Assembly: GCF_002262875.1 (NCBI RefSeq) | Contig: NZ_NKYE01000017.1 | Location: 101,372-165,371, forward strand | Source of the DNA: Amycolatopsis antarctica | GTDB taxonomy: Bacteria > Actinomycetota > Actinomycetes > Mycobacteriales > Pseudonocardiaceae | Length of the DNA: 64,000 bases | Direction of reading: 5' to 3' | Part shown: positions 39,765-48,360 of the stretch, piece after piece | Layout: each line of letters begins with the position of its first letter | Position numbering within the stretch: the stretch's first letter is position 1 | Notes under the pieces: model-generated | Told to the model about the DNA's origin: nothing | The model's input: the letters and a program-made list of their open reading frames with translations, nothing else | The model's database searches: none | Position numbers and translations under genes: made by a program

Positions 39765-42700
39765 TGACCGCGTACGCCGACGCCGAGGACCCCATCGCGA
39801 TCCTCAACGCCGCTCCCGACACCGCCGGTGGCCCGACCGTCGAGGACGCTATCCGCGAGGCCGGTTTCCAGGTCCAGGCCGTCAACTGGGTGTGGCAACA
39901 GGTCGTGGGCGAAAGTCTCGTCGAGTCCGTCATCGAACCGATCACCGGTGACTTCGAGAAGATCGCCGAACAGGGCGCCCAGTGGGAGAACGTCTGCGAC
40001 GCACTGCAGGCCGTCCGCAACAACCTCAACGCGGGACTCGAACAGCTCGCCCCGCACTGGACCGGGCCCGGGGCCGACGCCTTCAGCGACCTCATCGCCA
40101 ACGAGTGGACGATCTCCATCGAGGTCGACGCACAGGCGGCGAAGCTCATCGGCATGGCGCTGAACAAGGTCGCCGAAGGCTCCAAGCGCGCCTGCGATCA
40201 GGCTCTGCAGCTGATCGAGATGCTCGTCAACAAGCTGATCGAGGCGGCGGCGATGCTGCCCATCCCGGTCGTCGGCTGGGGGCGCGCGGTCAAGCTCGTC
40301 TACGACGGCATCCAGATCTACAACGCGATCATGGAACTGATCGAGGGCATCAAGGCGATCATCGACGGTGCCCAGCAGATCATCACCGGCGTCCAGCAGG
40401 TCGGTTCCGCCCTGTCGAAGCTGCGCGATGTGGACAGCGTCAACGACCTCATCAACGTCGGCAACGAAGCCGGTGAGGGTGTCGCCAACATCAAGAGCGG
40501 CGCCGACAGCGTCGGGGAGGGAGCCGCGGGCGTTCGCAGCGGCGCCTCCGGCGTGGCCAGCGGCGCGGCGAGTGCCCACCACAACGCCACTTCCGGCGGC
40601 GGTTCCGGCTCGGGCTCCGGCAGCGGCTCGGGTTCGGGCGACGGCTCGGGCAGTGGTTCGGGTAACGGCAGCGGCTCCGGCACTGGCAGCGGCTCCGGTA
40701 CCGGCAGCGGCTCCGGTACCGGCAGCGGCTCGGGCAGTGGTTCGGGAAGCGGCTCCGGCACTGGCAGCGGTTCCGGCTCGGGCTCCGGCAGCGGCTCGGG
40801 AAGCGGCAGCGGCACTGGCAGCGGCAGCGGCACTGGCAGCGGTTCCGGCTCGGGCTCCGGCAGCGGCTCGGGTTCGGGCGACGGCTCAGGCAGCGGCTCG
40901 GGAAGCGGCTCCGGCACTGGCAGCGGTTCCGGCTCGACCCCCGGCTCCGGCGGCGGCGGCTCCGGTTCCGATGCCGGTTCGACCTCAGGCAACGGCTCGG
41001 GCAGCGGCTCCGGCGACGGATCGGGAAGCGGTAGCGGCTCGGGTCCCGATGCCGGCTCCGGTTCCGGTTCCGGCGGCGGCTCGGGTCCCGGCAGCAGCAC
41101 CGATGGCTCGGGTGGCGGCTCCGCGGCAGGATCGACCGGTGGCTCCGGGCCGTCGGGCGGCCCCGGTGACGGCGGCAGCCCCGGTGACCGCGGCGGCCCT
41201 GGTGACGGCGGCGGCACCGCGGGTGGCAGCGGCTCCGGCTCGGCCGGTAGCGGCACGAGCGGCAGCGGCGGCTTCGGCGGCGAGGGCTCCTCGGCGGGCC
41301 CGGCAGGCGGTTCCGGCTCGACCGGCGGCCCCTCCTCCGCGGGCGAGACCGGCGGCTCCGGCAGTGGCGGCAGTTCCGGCGGAGGCACGGCAGGCGGGCA
41401 CGGCAGTGGCCCGACATCGGGCGGCGGTGTCAGCGACAGTGGCTCCGGCGGCACCGCGGGCGAGAGTGGTACCTCGTCCCGAGAGTCCGGTGGCTCCACT
41501 CCGGGTGGCGCGGAGTCCTCGTCCCCAGCCGGTGGTGGCGAGTCCGGCAGGCACGCCGCACCGGAGGGCGGTGGCGGCACCACGGAATCGGGCGGTGACA
41601 ACGGTTCCGGAGCCGGGCAGGAACGCCAGCCCGGTGGCGGAGTACCGGACGGCGAATCCGGCGGCGGCGAACGGACCCCTGGCGGTTCCGGCACGGAGGC
41701 GTCCTCCCGCGAGGACGGGCCCGGCCGCGGCGACACCGCACGCGAGGATTCCGGCCGGGGGGAACCGGGCACCGAACGGCCCAGCGGTACCGAGGACGGC
41801 CGGAACGACCAGACCGGTGACGGCCACGACGACCGTGCGAACGAGGGCGACCGGAACGAGAGCGACCGGAACGACGGCGAGCGAGCCGACGACCAACAGG
41901 ACGGCAGTGAGTCCAGCGAGCACGGCGGCGAGCAGACCGACGAGCAGACCGACGACCGGACCGATGGCGGAGCCGACGGCGAGCGGTCCGACGACGGCGG
42001 CGAGACGGGCGAGCGGTCCGACGAGGACGCGGGCGGCCCGCCGGACGACGGCGACAGCGAGCGCCTGACCGACGAGGAGCGCGAGCCCGTCTTCGACGAG
42101 GAGGCCATGCGCAACGACGGGCCGAACGCCCAGCAGGAACTGCTGGACAACCTCGGCTCGCAGGAGGAGGTCGATCGCTACAACGACCTCGCCTCCCGTC
42201 CGACGCACGAACTCACCCAGGCCGAGTCCGACTTCGTCCAGGACGCCCGGGAGAAGATCACGCCGGGCGACGACCGGATCATGACCAAGGTGCTCAACGA
42301 GCAGGCCCTGGACAACTACATGAACAACCGGGTGGACCCGGCGAACCATGTGGACCCGGGCACGCTCGGCGGTTCGGTGGCGCGCGGTTCCGATGTGGTG
42401 GACATCAACAACCCGGCCGACCTCCGGCACGGCCTCGGCCTGGACGACTCGGCGAGCGTCGCGGCGGGTGAGCGGTCCTGGTCGCCGATCCCGGCGGACG
42501 CCAACGAGGCATACCAGTTGCGCTGGCAGCTCGGTGACGACGGCGACCGGATGTTCGTGCCCTACGGTGGCGAATCGAACGGGGACGCCTCCCCTGCCGA
42601 CGCGGCCGCCAGGGACCAGGCGGCACAGCACATCGCCGATCGTGCGGGCATGGACGAGCCGCGACGTGGCGACGCCCCGTTCACCGGCACGGGTTCCACC

Positions 42701-42844
42701 AGCGGTGGCGTCCCGGAGTGGGTGTCGCAGGGCAACTCGTTCGGCGAGCGCGCCGAGATCTGGCGACTGGACCGGGACGGCAACGAATCGCTGCACGGGG
42801 TCTACACGCGGGACCACGGCTGGAGGCCGGTGAACAATGGCTGA
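39764..42844 (+). CDS. ESX-type polymorphic toxin candidate, 1026 residues
   Basis: Residues 1-275 are helical and include PHWTGPGADAFSDL near residue 105, the W-x-G turn of type VII substrates. Residues about 278-769 are disordered: first almost pure Gly-Ser, then Gly/Ser/Pro, then an Asp/Glu/Gly stretch. Residues about 770-1026 form a globular C-terminal domain with LGGSVARGSD, YQLRW, FVPYGGE, PFTGTG, VPEW, AEIWRLDRDG and a final HGWRPVNNG. The C-terminal family is not one I can name, and the toxic activity is inferred from architecture and from the immunity-like gene downstream. There is no signal peptide. The gene overlaps the upstream one by one base and the downstream one by eight. Confidence 0.85.
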   Translation: MTAYADAEDPIAILNAAPDTAGGPTVEDAIREAGFQVQAVNWVWQQVVGESLVESVIEPITGDFEKIAEQGAQWENVCDALQAVRNNLNAGLEQLAPHWTGPGADAFSDLIANEWTISIEVDAQAAKLIGMALNKVAEGSKRACDQALQLIEMLVNKLIEAAAMLPIPVVGWGRAVKLVYDGIQIYNAIMELIEGIKAIIDGAQQIITGVQQVGSALSKLRDVDSVNDLINVGNEAGEGVANIKSGADSVGEGAAGVRSGASGVASGAASAHHNATSGGGSGSGSGSGSGSGDGSGSGSGNGSGSGTGSGSGTGSGSGTGSGSGSGSGSGSGTGSGSGSGSGSGSGSGSGTGSGSGTGSGSGSGSGSGSGSGDGSGSGSGSGSGTGSGSGSTPGSGGGGSGSDAGSTSGNGSGSGSGDGSGSGSGSGPDAGSGSGSGGGSGPGSSTDGSGGGSAAGSTGGSGPSGGPGDGGSPGDRGGPGDGGGTAGGSGSGSAGSGTSGSGGFGGEGSSAGPAGGSGSTGGPSSAGETGGSGSGGSSGGGTAGGHGSGPTSGGGVSDSGSGGTAGESGTSSRESGGSTPGGAESSSPAGGGESGRHAAPEGGGGTTESGGDNGSGAGQERQPGGGVPDGESGGGERTPGGSGTEASSREDGPGRGDTAREDSGRGEPGTERPSGTEDGRNDQTGDGHDDRANEGDRNESDRNDGERADDQQDGSESSEHGGEQTDEQTDDRTDGGADGERSDDGGETGERSDEDAGGPPDDGDSERLTDEEREPVFDEEAMRNDGPNAQQELLDNLGSQEEVDRYNDLASRPTHELTQAESDFVQDAREKITPGDDRIMTKVLNEQALDNYMNNRVDPANHVDPGTLGGSVARGSDVVDINNPADLRHGLGLDDSASVAAGERSWSPIPADANEAYQLRWQLGDDGDRMFVPYGGESNGDASPADAAARDQAAQHIADRAGMDEPRRGDAPFTGTGSTSGGVPEWVSQGNSFGERAEIWRLDRDGNESLHGVYTRDHGWRPVNNG
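40597..41130 (+). repeat. Gly-Ser codon repeat tract in toxin linker
   Basis: About 530 bases of simple-sequence coding repeats (GGC/GGT with AGC/TCC/TCG, occasionally ACT/ACC or GAC) encode the first part of the linker. The antisense frame reads as Pro-Glu-Leu repeats and is not a gene. Confidence 0.9.
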
Positions 42845-43292
42845 GCTTCCCTTCCTGCACAACGAAACAGTGGGGGTGTTCCAGGGACGCCGTTTCCTGG
42901 CGCTGCGCGACACCAGTGACCGCAGCAAACCGAACCGCCGGAAACTGTGGACCCAGCCGGGCGAGGACGTCTCCGGCCTGACCGGCTTCACCCCGCGGCC
43001 CGGGGGCGAACGTTACGAACGGATCGTCCACCGAGATGAACTCGACGCCCTCTACTCGGACCGGATGTACTTCGTGTGGAAGGGCCAGACCTTCCTGGTC
43101 ACCGGCTTCGGCGACGACGGGCGGGTCAGCGGGTACTGGCAGGGTGGCGACATCGCGTGGGCCCGGGAACACGGACTGCGGGGCAACCAGTACGACGGCC
43201 ACTTCGGCACCTTCCCGGTCGACGAGGTCGAGGAGTTCTACGTGGAGCGCAAGGACTTGCTGACCGGACGCACAGAGAGGCGTGACGCATGA
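42837..43292 (+). CDS. Probable immunity protein of the toxin, 151 residues
   Basis: A soluble 151-residue protein with no signal or membrane segment. Key segments are FQGRRFLAL, YFVWKGQTFLVTGFGDDG near residue 78, and a C-terminal helix-strand region ending FYVERKDL. The start ATG (42837-42839) overlaps the toxin end by eight bases, which would ensure co-expression, as expected for toxin-immunity pairs. The whole length aligns by eye with the C-terminal half of the next protein. No database family is recognised, and the immunity role is inference. Confidence 0.75.
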   Translation: MAELPFLHNETVGVFQGRRFLALRDTSDRSKPNRRKLWTQPGEDVSGLTGFTPRPGGERYERIVHRDELDALYSDRMYFVWKGQTFLVTGFGDDGRVSGYWQGGDIAWAREHGLRGNQYDGHFGTFPVDEVEEFYVERKDLLTGRTERRDA

Positions 43293-44269
43293 CCGAGGCA
43301 CACGACCGGCGACCGGCCGGCATCGCCCCGACGACGATCCTGCAGAAGTTCGTGCACCCCGCGCTCGCGGAGCTGCATCTCGGCAACGTGATCGTGCCCG
43401 GGCGCTTCGAGGCGCACCGCGTCGCGGGATTCGTCTCCCGGATGAAGGACCTTCCCAGCGGCACGGCGGGGGAACTGGCCGAGGCGTACGGGCTGGACAA
43501 GATCCCCGGCTGGCCCGTGGGCGGCCCGGTCTACGTGCTGCGCTTCCGCGCGGGCACCGAAATGCTGTACACCACCTCGTTCGGCGGGCAGAACGCCGAG
43601 GGCGCGCAGCGGATGAACAGTCCGGTGATCTACCCGGCCCCGTTCGTGGGCACCGGGTACACGCCGAGTTCCGAGCACACGATCCCTGAGTACTTCATGG
43701 AACTGACCGAGATCGCCGCGGGCACCGAGATGTGGCGCATCGACGCCGACGGCACGTCCTTGCGGGTCGGCAAGTACGTGCACCGGCAGCTCGGCTGGGT
43801 ACGTACCGGAAGTCCCTCCTTCGGACCCGCGACGTGGTGGCGCGGCCCCATCTCGCTGCGGCCGACCGTGCGCCGTGGCCTCACCGCCCGTTACCGGGGT
43901 CTCGACTTCGACGCCGACTTCGGCCCGGACACCGGCCAGGTCACCCTGCACCCGATGCCGGGAACGCCCGCACCGCCCGACTTCACCGAGCGCGAGGGCA
44001 CCCGGAGTCTGGTCGTCCTGGACGCGCAGACCGACGAGCTGACCTATCGCAGGCAGCTCTGCGCCTGGCGCGGTGCCGCCTTCGAACTCGTCGACCTCGG
44101 CCCCCAGGAAGCGGTCGTGCACTTCCTCGGCCAGAACTACGAGGTCGCCGAGCAACTCGGCCTGACCGAGGTGGACTACCGGATATGGCGGACGATCGTG
44201 CCCCGCTCCGAGCTCACCGACGTGCGCCCGGAGGTGCGTCCGGTGCGACGCGGCGTGCTCACGGCCTGA
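43289..44269 (+). CDS. Mosaic protein: toxin-domain-like front half, immunity-like back half
   Basis: A 326-residue protein whose ATG overlaps the 151-residue gene stop as ATGA. Residues about 30-170 resemble the toxin C-terminal domain in order: LGNVIVPG, AYGLD, VYVLRF, SFGGQN, PFVGTGYT, IPEYF, TEMWRIDADG and LGWVRTG. These match LGGSVARG, GLGLD, YQLRW, PYGGES, PFTGTGST, VPEWV, AEIWRLDRDG and HGWRPV. Residues about 195-326 resemble the 151-residue protein (CAWRGAAFELVDLG against FVWKGQTFLVTGFG, then GQNYEVAEQLGLTEVDY against GGDIAWAREHGLRGNQY). It might be a decoy, an inactive toxin-immunity fusion or a second effector. It lacks the secretion head, so it is probably cytoplasmic. Confidence 0.75.
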   Translation: MTEAHDRRPAGIAPTTILQKFVHPALAELHLGNVIVPGRFEAHRVAGFVSRMKDLPSGTAGELAEAYGLDKIPGWPVGGPVYVLRFRAGTEMLYTTSFGGQNAEGAQRMNSPVIYPAPFVGTGYTPSSEHTIPEYFMELTEIAAGTEMWRIDADGTSLRVGKYVHRQLGWVRTGSPSFGPATWWRGPISLRPTVRRGLTARYRGLDFDADFGPDTGQVTLHPMPGTPAPPDFTEREGTRSLVVLDAQTDELTYRRQLCAWRGAAFELVDLGPQEAVVHFLGQNYEVAEQLGLTEVDYRIWRTIVPRSELTDVRPEVRPVRRGVLTA

Positions 44270-44273
44270 GTGC

Positions 44274-45458
44274 TCAGCCCAGCTCGGCCAGCACCAGGCC
44301 GCTGCGCGGCTTCGGCGTGAAGTAGGTGCTCTTGCGCGGCATCCGCATGCCCGCGGCGTGCACCGCCCGGACGTCGCCGAGAGGTACCGGAGCGATCATG
44401 ATCACCGCGTCGGCCGCTTCCCCCGGCTCTCGCCCTGCGGGAAGCGGCCGCACCAGCGGGCCCTCCGGATCGATGCCCAAAGCCTTGTCCAGCAACAGGT
44501 TTTCCACGACGGCGTGATCGATACGCGGTACGGATTCACCGCCGTCCGGTGGTGGAAGCCGCAGCAGCAGGGTGCGGTCGCCGCAGCGGACGACGACCGA
44601 CCCCGGTGCCCCGGGCGGTCGCGCCCCGGCGGGCCCGGCCTCGCGCACGTCGACGCCGAGACGGCGCCATGCCGAGCGCAGTTCGTCCGCGCCGAGACCG
44701 GTGCCGGTGAGTTCCCGGTGGAATGCCCCGACCCGCAGGCCCGGCCCGGCGGTGACGAGCGCGAGCAGGCCGTCGAGTCCGGCGGCGGCCGCGGCGGCCA
44801 CCCGGTGGTTGCCGTCGGCGACCATCAGCGGATGTGCCGAGGCCGCCGCGAGCACGATGTCCTGCTCCGGTCCGGGGCCGAGCAGCCAGACCCGATGCCT
44901 CCGGCCGCTGGAGTCCACAGTGGACACAGCCGCTGAGCCCGCGTCCGCGATGACGCGGCGCAGCCTCGTGGTCAGTGCGGCCGCGTCCGATACCGGCACC
45001 AGCATCGCGGCGCTCGTCGCGCAACCAAGGCCGGAGAGGACCTGAGCACGCTCGGCCACCACCTCGGGATACACCTGCTCGCCGTGGCGTACGTGGCGGA
45101 CCCCCTCGGCGTCGACGGCCGCCGGGTCCACCATCGCCAGCACGCCGATCGCGGCACCGTCCGGCCCGTCCACCTGGTACGGGGCGAGGACTCGGGACAC
45201 CGGGCGGTAGGCGGTCCGCCGGAGCAGGGCGAGCACGTCGCGAGCGCCGGGCAGCGCGGCCGTCAGGTCCAGACCGGCGGCGCGGGCGGCGGGAGTGCGG
45301 TGCGGATGCTGCACCGCGAGCAGGGTGCGTGCGGCGGCACCGGGCCGGGCCAGTGCGGCCGTCACCCGTTCCGGCTCGGCGAACTCGTCGACGTCGGGGC
45401 CGGGCACGTCCCCGCGGACCACCCAGCCGTCCTCGATCGGGCGCACCCAGCCGGTCAC
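44274..45458 (-). CDS. DUF1015-family protein
   Basis: A 394-residue protein with the hallmark segments of DUF1015: VSRVLAPYQV in the first third, HPLMVADGNHRVAAAAAA in the middle and MPRKSTYFTPKPRSGLVL at the end. The family function is unproven; some members sit near serine metabolism genes in anaerobes. Here it follows rluB by five bases, reading the same way, and ends four bases from the end of the toxin cassette, which reads toward it. Confidence 0.92.
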   Translation of the reverse strand: MTGWVRPIEDGWVVRGDVPGPDVDEFAEPERVTAALARPGAAARTLLAVQHPHRTPAARAAGLDLTAALPGARDVLALLRRTAYRPVSRVLAPYQVDGPDGAAIGVLAMVDPAAVDAEGVRHVRHGEQVYPEVVAERAQVLSGLGCATSAAMLVPVSDAAALTTRLRRVIADAGSAAVSTVDSSGRRHRVWLLGPGPEQDIVLAAASAHPLMVADGNHRVAAAAAAGLDGLLALVTAGPGLRVGAFHRELTGTGLGADELRSAWRRLGVDVREAGPAGARPPGAPGSVVVRCGDRTLLLRLPPPDGGESVPRIDHAVVENLLLDKALGIDPEGPLVRPLPAGREPGEAADAVIMIAPVPLGDVRAVHAAGMRMPRKSTYFTPKPRSGLVLAELG

Positions 45459-45463
45459 CGGGC

Positions 45464-46204
45464 CTACAGGCCGACGCAGCGGTACAGCGAGGCCACTTCC
45501 TGCCGGTTCAGCCGCCGGATGGAGCCGGGTTTGCCGTTGCCGAGCTGCACGTCGCCGATCGCGGTACGGACCAGCTTGCGCACCGGGTGGCCCACCTCGG
45601 CCAGCAGCCTGCGGACGATGTGCTTGCGGCCCTCGTGCAGGACGATCTCGACGAGCGTCTTACCGGCCTGCATGTCCTTGACGCGGAACTCGTCCGCCTT
45701 GACCGGCCCGTCCTCGAGCGTGATCCCGGCGCGCAACTCCTTGCCGAGACCGCGCGCGACGATGCCGTCCACCTCGGCGAGGTAGGTCTTGAGCACGTTG
45801 TACGAGGGGTGCATCAACCGGTGGGCGAGATCGCCGTCGTTGGTGAGCAGCAGCAGGCCCTCGGTGTCGGCGTCCAGCCTGCCGACGTGGAACATCCGCT
45901 CCTGCCTGTCCCGGACGTAGTCGCCGACGCAGGGACGGCCCTGGTCGTCGTCCATCGTGCTGTGCACGCCCCGGGGCTTGTTCAGTGCCAGGTAGATCTG
46001 GTCGTCGCGAAGGATCACCCGGCCCCCGTCGACGTGGATCACGGCGAGTTCCGGGTCCACCCGGGTGCCCTGCTCGCGGACGGTCCTGCCGTCGACCTTC
46101 ACCCGGCCCTGGGCGATGAGGTCCTCGGAGGCGCGGCGGGAGGCCACACCGGCCTGGGCGAGGACCTTCTGCAGGCGGATACCTTCGGGCGAGTCAGATG
46201 TCAT
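45464..46204 (-). CDS. rluB: Pseudouridine synthase, RluB/RsuA family
   Basis: A 246-residue enzyme with an N-terminal S4 RNA-binding domain (RLQKVLAQAGVASRRASEDL) and a synthase domain with catalytic Asp in HVGRLDADTEGLLLLTNDG. KTYLAEVDG and the C-terminal GRKHIVRRLL are as expected. It would modify 23S rRNA helix 90 (RluB-type, position 2605), although RsuA-like 16S specificity is possible. The ATG at 46202-46204 overlaps the scpB end by 11 bases. A TTG one codon earlier is less likely. The scpA-scpB-rluB order is conserved across Actinobacteria. Confidence 0.95.
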   Translation of the reverse strand: MTSDSPEGIRLQKVLAQAGVASRRASEDLIAQGRVKVDGRTVREQGTRVDPELAVIHVDGGRVILRDDQIYLALNKPRGVHSTMDDDQGRPCVGDYVRDRQERMFHVGRLDADTEGLLLLTNDGDLAHRLMHPSYNVLKTYLAEVDGIVARGLGKELRAGITLEDGPVKADEFRVKDMQAGKTLVEIVLHEGRKHIVRRLLAEVGHPVRKLVRTAIGDVQLGNGKPGSIRRLNRQEVASLYRCVGL

Positions 46205-47024
46205 CAATCGAGTCCACTTCGGGAAGCAACGGCGCGATCGGGGGCAGATCGCTCAGCGACGACAACCCGAGCCGTTCCAGGAACAGCTCGGTCGTCACGT
46301 ACAGGGTGCCACCCGTCTCGGAGTCCGTGCCGGTCTCCTCGATGAGGCCGCGAGCGAGCAGAGTCCGGATGACACCGTCGACGTTCACGCCACGCACCGC
46401 GGCTACCCGCGCACGGGTGACCGGCTGACGGTACGCGATCACCGCGAGCGTCTCCAGGGCGGCACGGGTCAGCTTCGCGCGCTGACCGTCCAGCAGGAGT
46501 TTCTCGACGTACGGGGCGAAGGTGTCGCGGGTGTAGAACCGCCAGCCCTCGCCGATCCGCCGCAGGTCGATGCCGCTGTTCCGGTCGGTCAGGTCGCTCG
46601 CCATGGTGCGCAGCGCCTCGGTGACCCGGTCGACGGGCTGGTCCAGTGCACCGGCGAGCGACTCCTCGTTGGCGGGCGAGTCCACCACCAGCAGCAGTGC
46701 CTCCAGCGCCGCCTCCAGTTCGGCGTGCCCGCTCAGGTCGGGCGCGGTACCGCTGTGTTCCATGGCAACCGGGTCCTCGCCCGGCAGCGAGGCACCGATG
46801 TCCTCCTCCGGCGGCGGGGGCCCGGGGAGCGCGGGCTCCGGCGCACCGGTGCCGCCGTCCTCGAAGCCGGGGCCGGCGGGGGGTTCCGCTTCGGCGTCGA
46901 CGTCCATGGTGGCCACGGCGTCCTCGGTGACCTCCGGCTCCACCGCCACCGGCTCCCGCGGCAAGCGGGCGGAGACGGGAGCGTCCGCCTCCGGTCCCGG
47001 GTGCTCGGAATCTGCTGGGCTCAC
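46194..47024 (-). CDS. scpB: ScpB, condensin accessory subunit
   Basis: A 276-residue protein. The first 95 residues are a low-complexity acidic/Pro extension. The ScpB winged-helix pair follows (AALEALLLVVDSP and LTRAALETLAVIAYRQPVTR, with VRGVNVDGVIRTLL). It works with SMC and ScpA in chromosome organisation. The GTG at 47022-47024 overlaps the scpA stop as GTGA. A longer frame to 47102 lies inside scpA. Confidence 0.96.
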   Translation of the reverse strand: MSPADSEHPGPEADAPVSARLPREPVAVEPEVTEDAVATMDVDAEAEPPAGPGFEDGGTGAPEPALPGPPPPEEDIGASLPGEDPVAMEHSGTAPDLSGHAELEAALEALLLVVDSPANEESLAGALDQPVDRVTEALRTMASDLTDRNSGIDLRRIGEGWRFYTRDTFAPYVEKLLLDGQRAKLTRAALETLAVIAYRQPVTRARVAAVRGVNVDGVIRTLLARGLIEETGTDSETGGTLYVTTELFLERLGLSSLSDLPPIAPLLPEVDSIDDI

Positions 47025-47944
47025 CCGTACTCCTCGTCGTCGATACTCGCCCGGTCGGCCTCGGCGGCGGCGAGGGCCTCCGCGTGCGAGCCCCCGGTCC
47101 ACCGCACGCGCAGCTCATCCAGCGCGTCCGCCTGTTCGAAGGTCACCGTGGCCTCCCGGTACAGGTCCAGCAGCGCGAGGAAGCGGGCGACGACCTCGAG
47201 GGTGTGCTCGCAGTCGGCGACCAGCTCACCGAAGGTCGCGTTCCCCTTCTCCGCCAGCTTCAGCCGGAGGACGGCGGCGTGCTCGCGCACCGACACCCTG
47301 CCCGCGTGCAGGTGGTCCAGTGACACCATCGGCGGCGGCTTCGGCCGGAACACCGAGACCGCGACCTCCGCGAACATCTCCGGGCTCACGCCCAGCATCA
47401 CCTCCGGCAGCAGGCCGGTGTAGCGCTCCTCGAGCGAGACCGAACGCGGGTACCGGCGCAGCGCACCGGCCTCCAGCTCCGCGAACAGCGCCGCGACCTG
47501 CTTGTACGCCCGGTACTGCATGACGCGCGCGAACAGCAGGTCCCGCGCTTCCAGCAGCGCGAGGTCGTCCTCGTCCTCCACATCCGCCGAGGGCAGCAGC
47601 CGGGCCGCCTTCAGGTCGAGCAGGGTCGCCGCGATGACCAGGAACTCGGTGGTCTCGTCGAGGTCCCACTCGGCACCGAGGGTCCGGGTGTAGGCGATGA
47701 AGTCGTCGGTGACCTGGTGCAGCGCCACCTCGGTGACATCGAGCTGGTGCTGGGAGATGAGCTGCAGGAGCAGGTCGAACGGGCCTTCGAAGTTGGCCAG
47801 CCGGACCTGGAATCTCGGCGAGGCGTGGTCCGCCTCCTCGGGACCGGTGGCACCGGCTCCCTCCGCGGTGTCCGCGGTGTTCACGGTCTCGGCTGCCGGG
47901 TCCGGCGGGGGCGGCGCCTCCTCGACCGGTTCGGCGCCGTTCAT
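47021..47944 (-). CDS. scpA: ScpA, condensin kleisin subunit
   Basis: A 307-residue kleisin with a Pro/Glu/Ala-rich leader of about 40 residues. The N-terminal helical domain (FEGPFDLLLQLISQHQLDV) binds the SMC neck, and the C-terminal winged helix (SLDHLHAGRVSVREHAAVL and onward) binds the SMC head. The ATG overlaps the upstream stop as TGATG. It belongs to the xerD-parA-scpA-scpB group concerned with chromosome segregation. Confidence 0.96.
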   Translation of the reverse strand: MNGAEPVEEAPPPPDPAAETVNTADTAEGAGATGPEEADHASPRFQVRLANFEGPFDLLLQLISQHQLDVTEVALHQVTDDFIAYTRTLGAEWDLDETTEFLVIAATLLDLKAARLLPSADVEDEDDLALLEARDLLFARVMQYRAYKQVAALFAELEAGALRRYPRSVSLEERYTGLLPEVMLGVSPEMFAEVAVSVFRPKPPPMVSLDHLHAGRVSVREHAAVLRLKLAEKGNATFGELVADCEHTLEVVARFLALLDLYREATVTFEQADALDELRVRWTGGSHAEALAAAEADRASIDDEEYG

Positions 47945-48360
47945 CAGCCGTCGGCTTCCTCGGCGTCCGCCGCGTCGGCGCGCAGACGCTGGACGAGGAC
48001 CGAGTCCTCGCCGTGTGCCTCGAAATCGCCCAGCAGCACGGCCACGGCCTCCCGGACCAGCCTCCCCCGGTCGACCACGAGATCGTGCTTGGCCCGCAGG
48101 TTCAGGCGCGCCTGCTCCATGGCGAGCAGTTCGTCGCCGGAGACGTAGACGGTGATCTTGGCGTCGTGCTTCTGCCTGCCGGATCCCGGCCTGGCGGCCG
48201 CCCCCGAGCTGAGACGTCGCTGTGCGGGCTCGGCCTCACGGGCGCCGGACCCGCCGTTCGCGCCGGCGGCCTCGTCGAGGTTGGACAGCGGATCCGTGGA
48301 ACCGCTGGTCCTGCGGAAGAAGAGTTCCGACGCTCCGGGCAGGGAGGCTCGCCTGCTCAC
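47944..48360 (-). CDS. Ribbon-helix-helix-like partner of ParA
   Basis: A 138-residue protein. An unstructured 65-residue N-terminus rich in Ser/Ala/Arg is followed by KITVYVSGDELLAMEQARL and VDRGRLVREAVAVLLGDFE, the strand-helix-helix pattern of an RHH DNA-binding or antitoxin-like domain. The GTG at 48358-48360 overlaps the parA stop as GTGA. A gene of this kind recurs between parA and scpA in actinobacteria. It is probably the DNA-binding or adaptor partner of this ParA, a role analogous to ParB (inference). Confidence 0.8.
   Translation of the reverse strand: MSRRASLPGASELFFRRTSGSTDPLSNLDEAAGANGGSGAREAEPAQRRLSSGAAARPGSGRQKHDAKITVYVSGDELLAMEQARLNLRAKHDLVVDRGRLVREAVAVLLGDFEAHGEDSVLVQRLRADAADAEEADG

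Noticed and set aside
40318..42150. 610-codon minus-strand frame rich in Pro-Glu-Leu repeats
   Set aside because: It is the antisense of the toxin Gly-Ser linker. The repeats are explained by the sense strand, and no ribosome site or domain is present.
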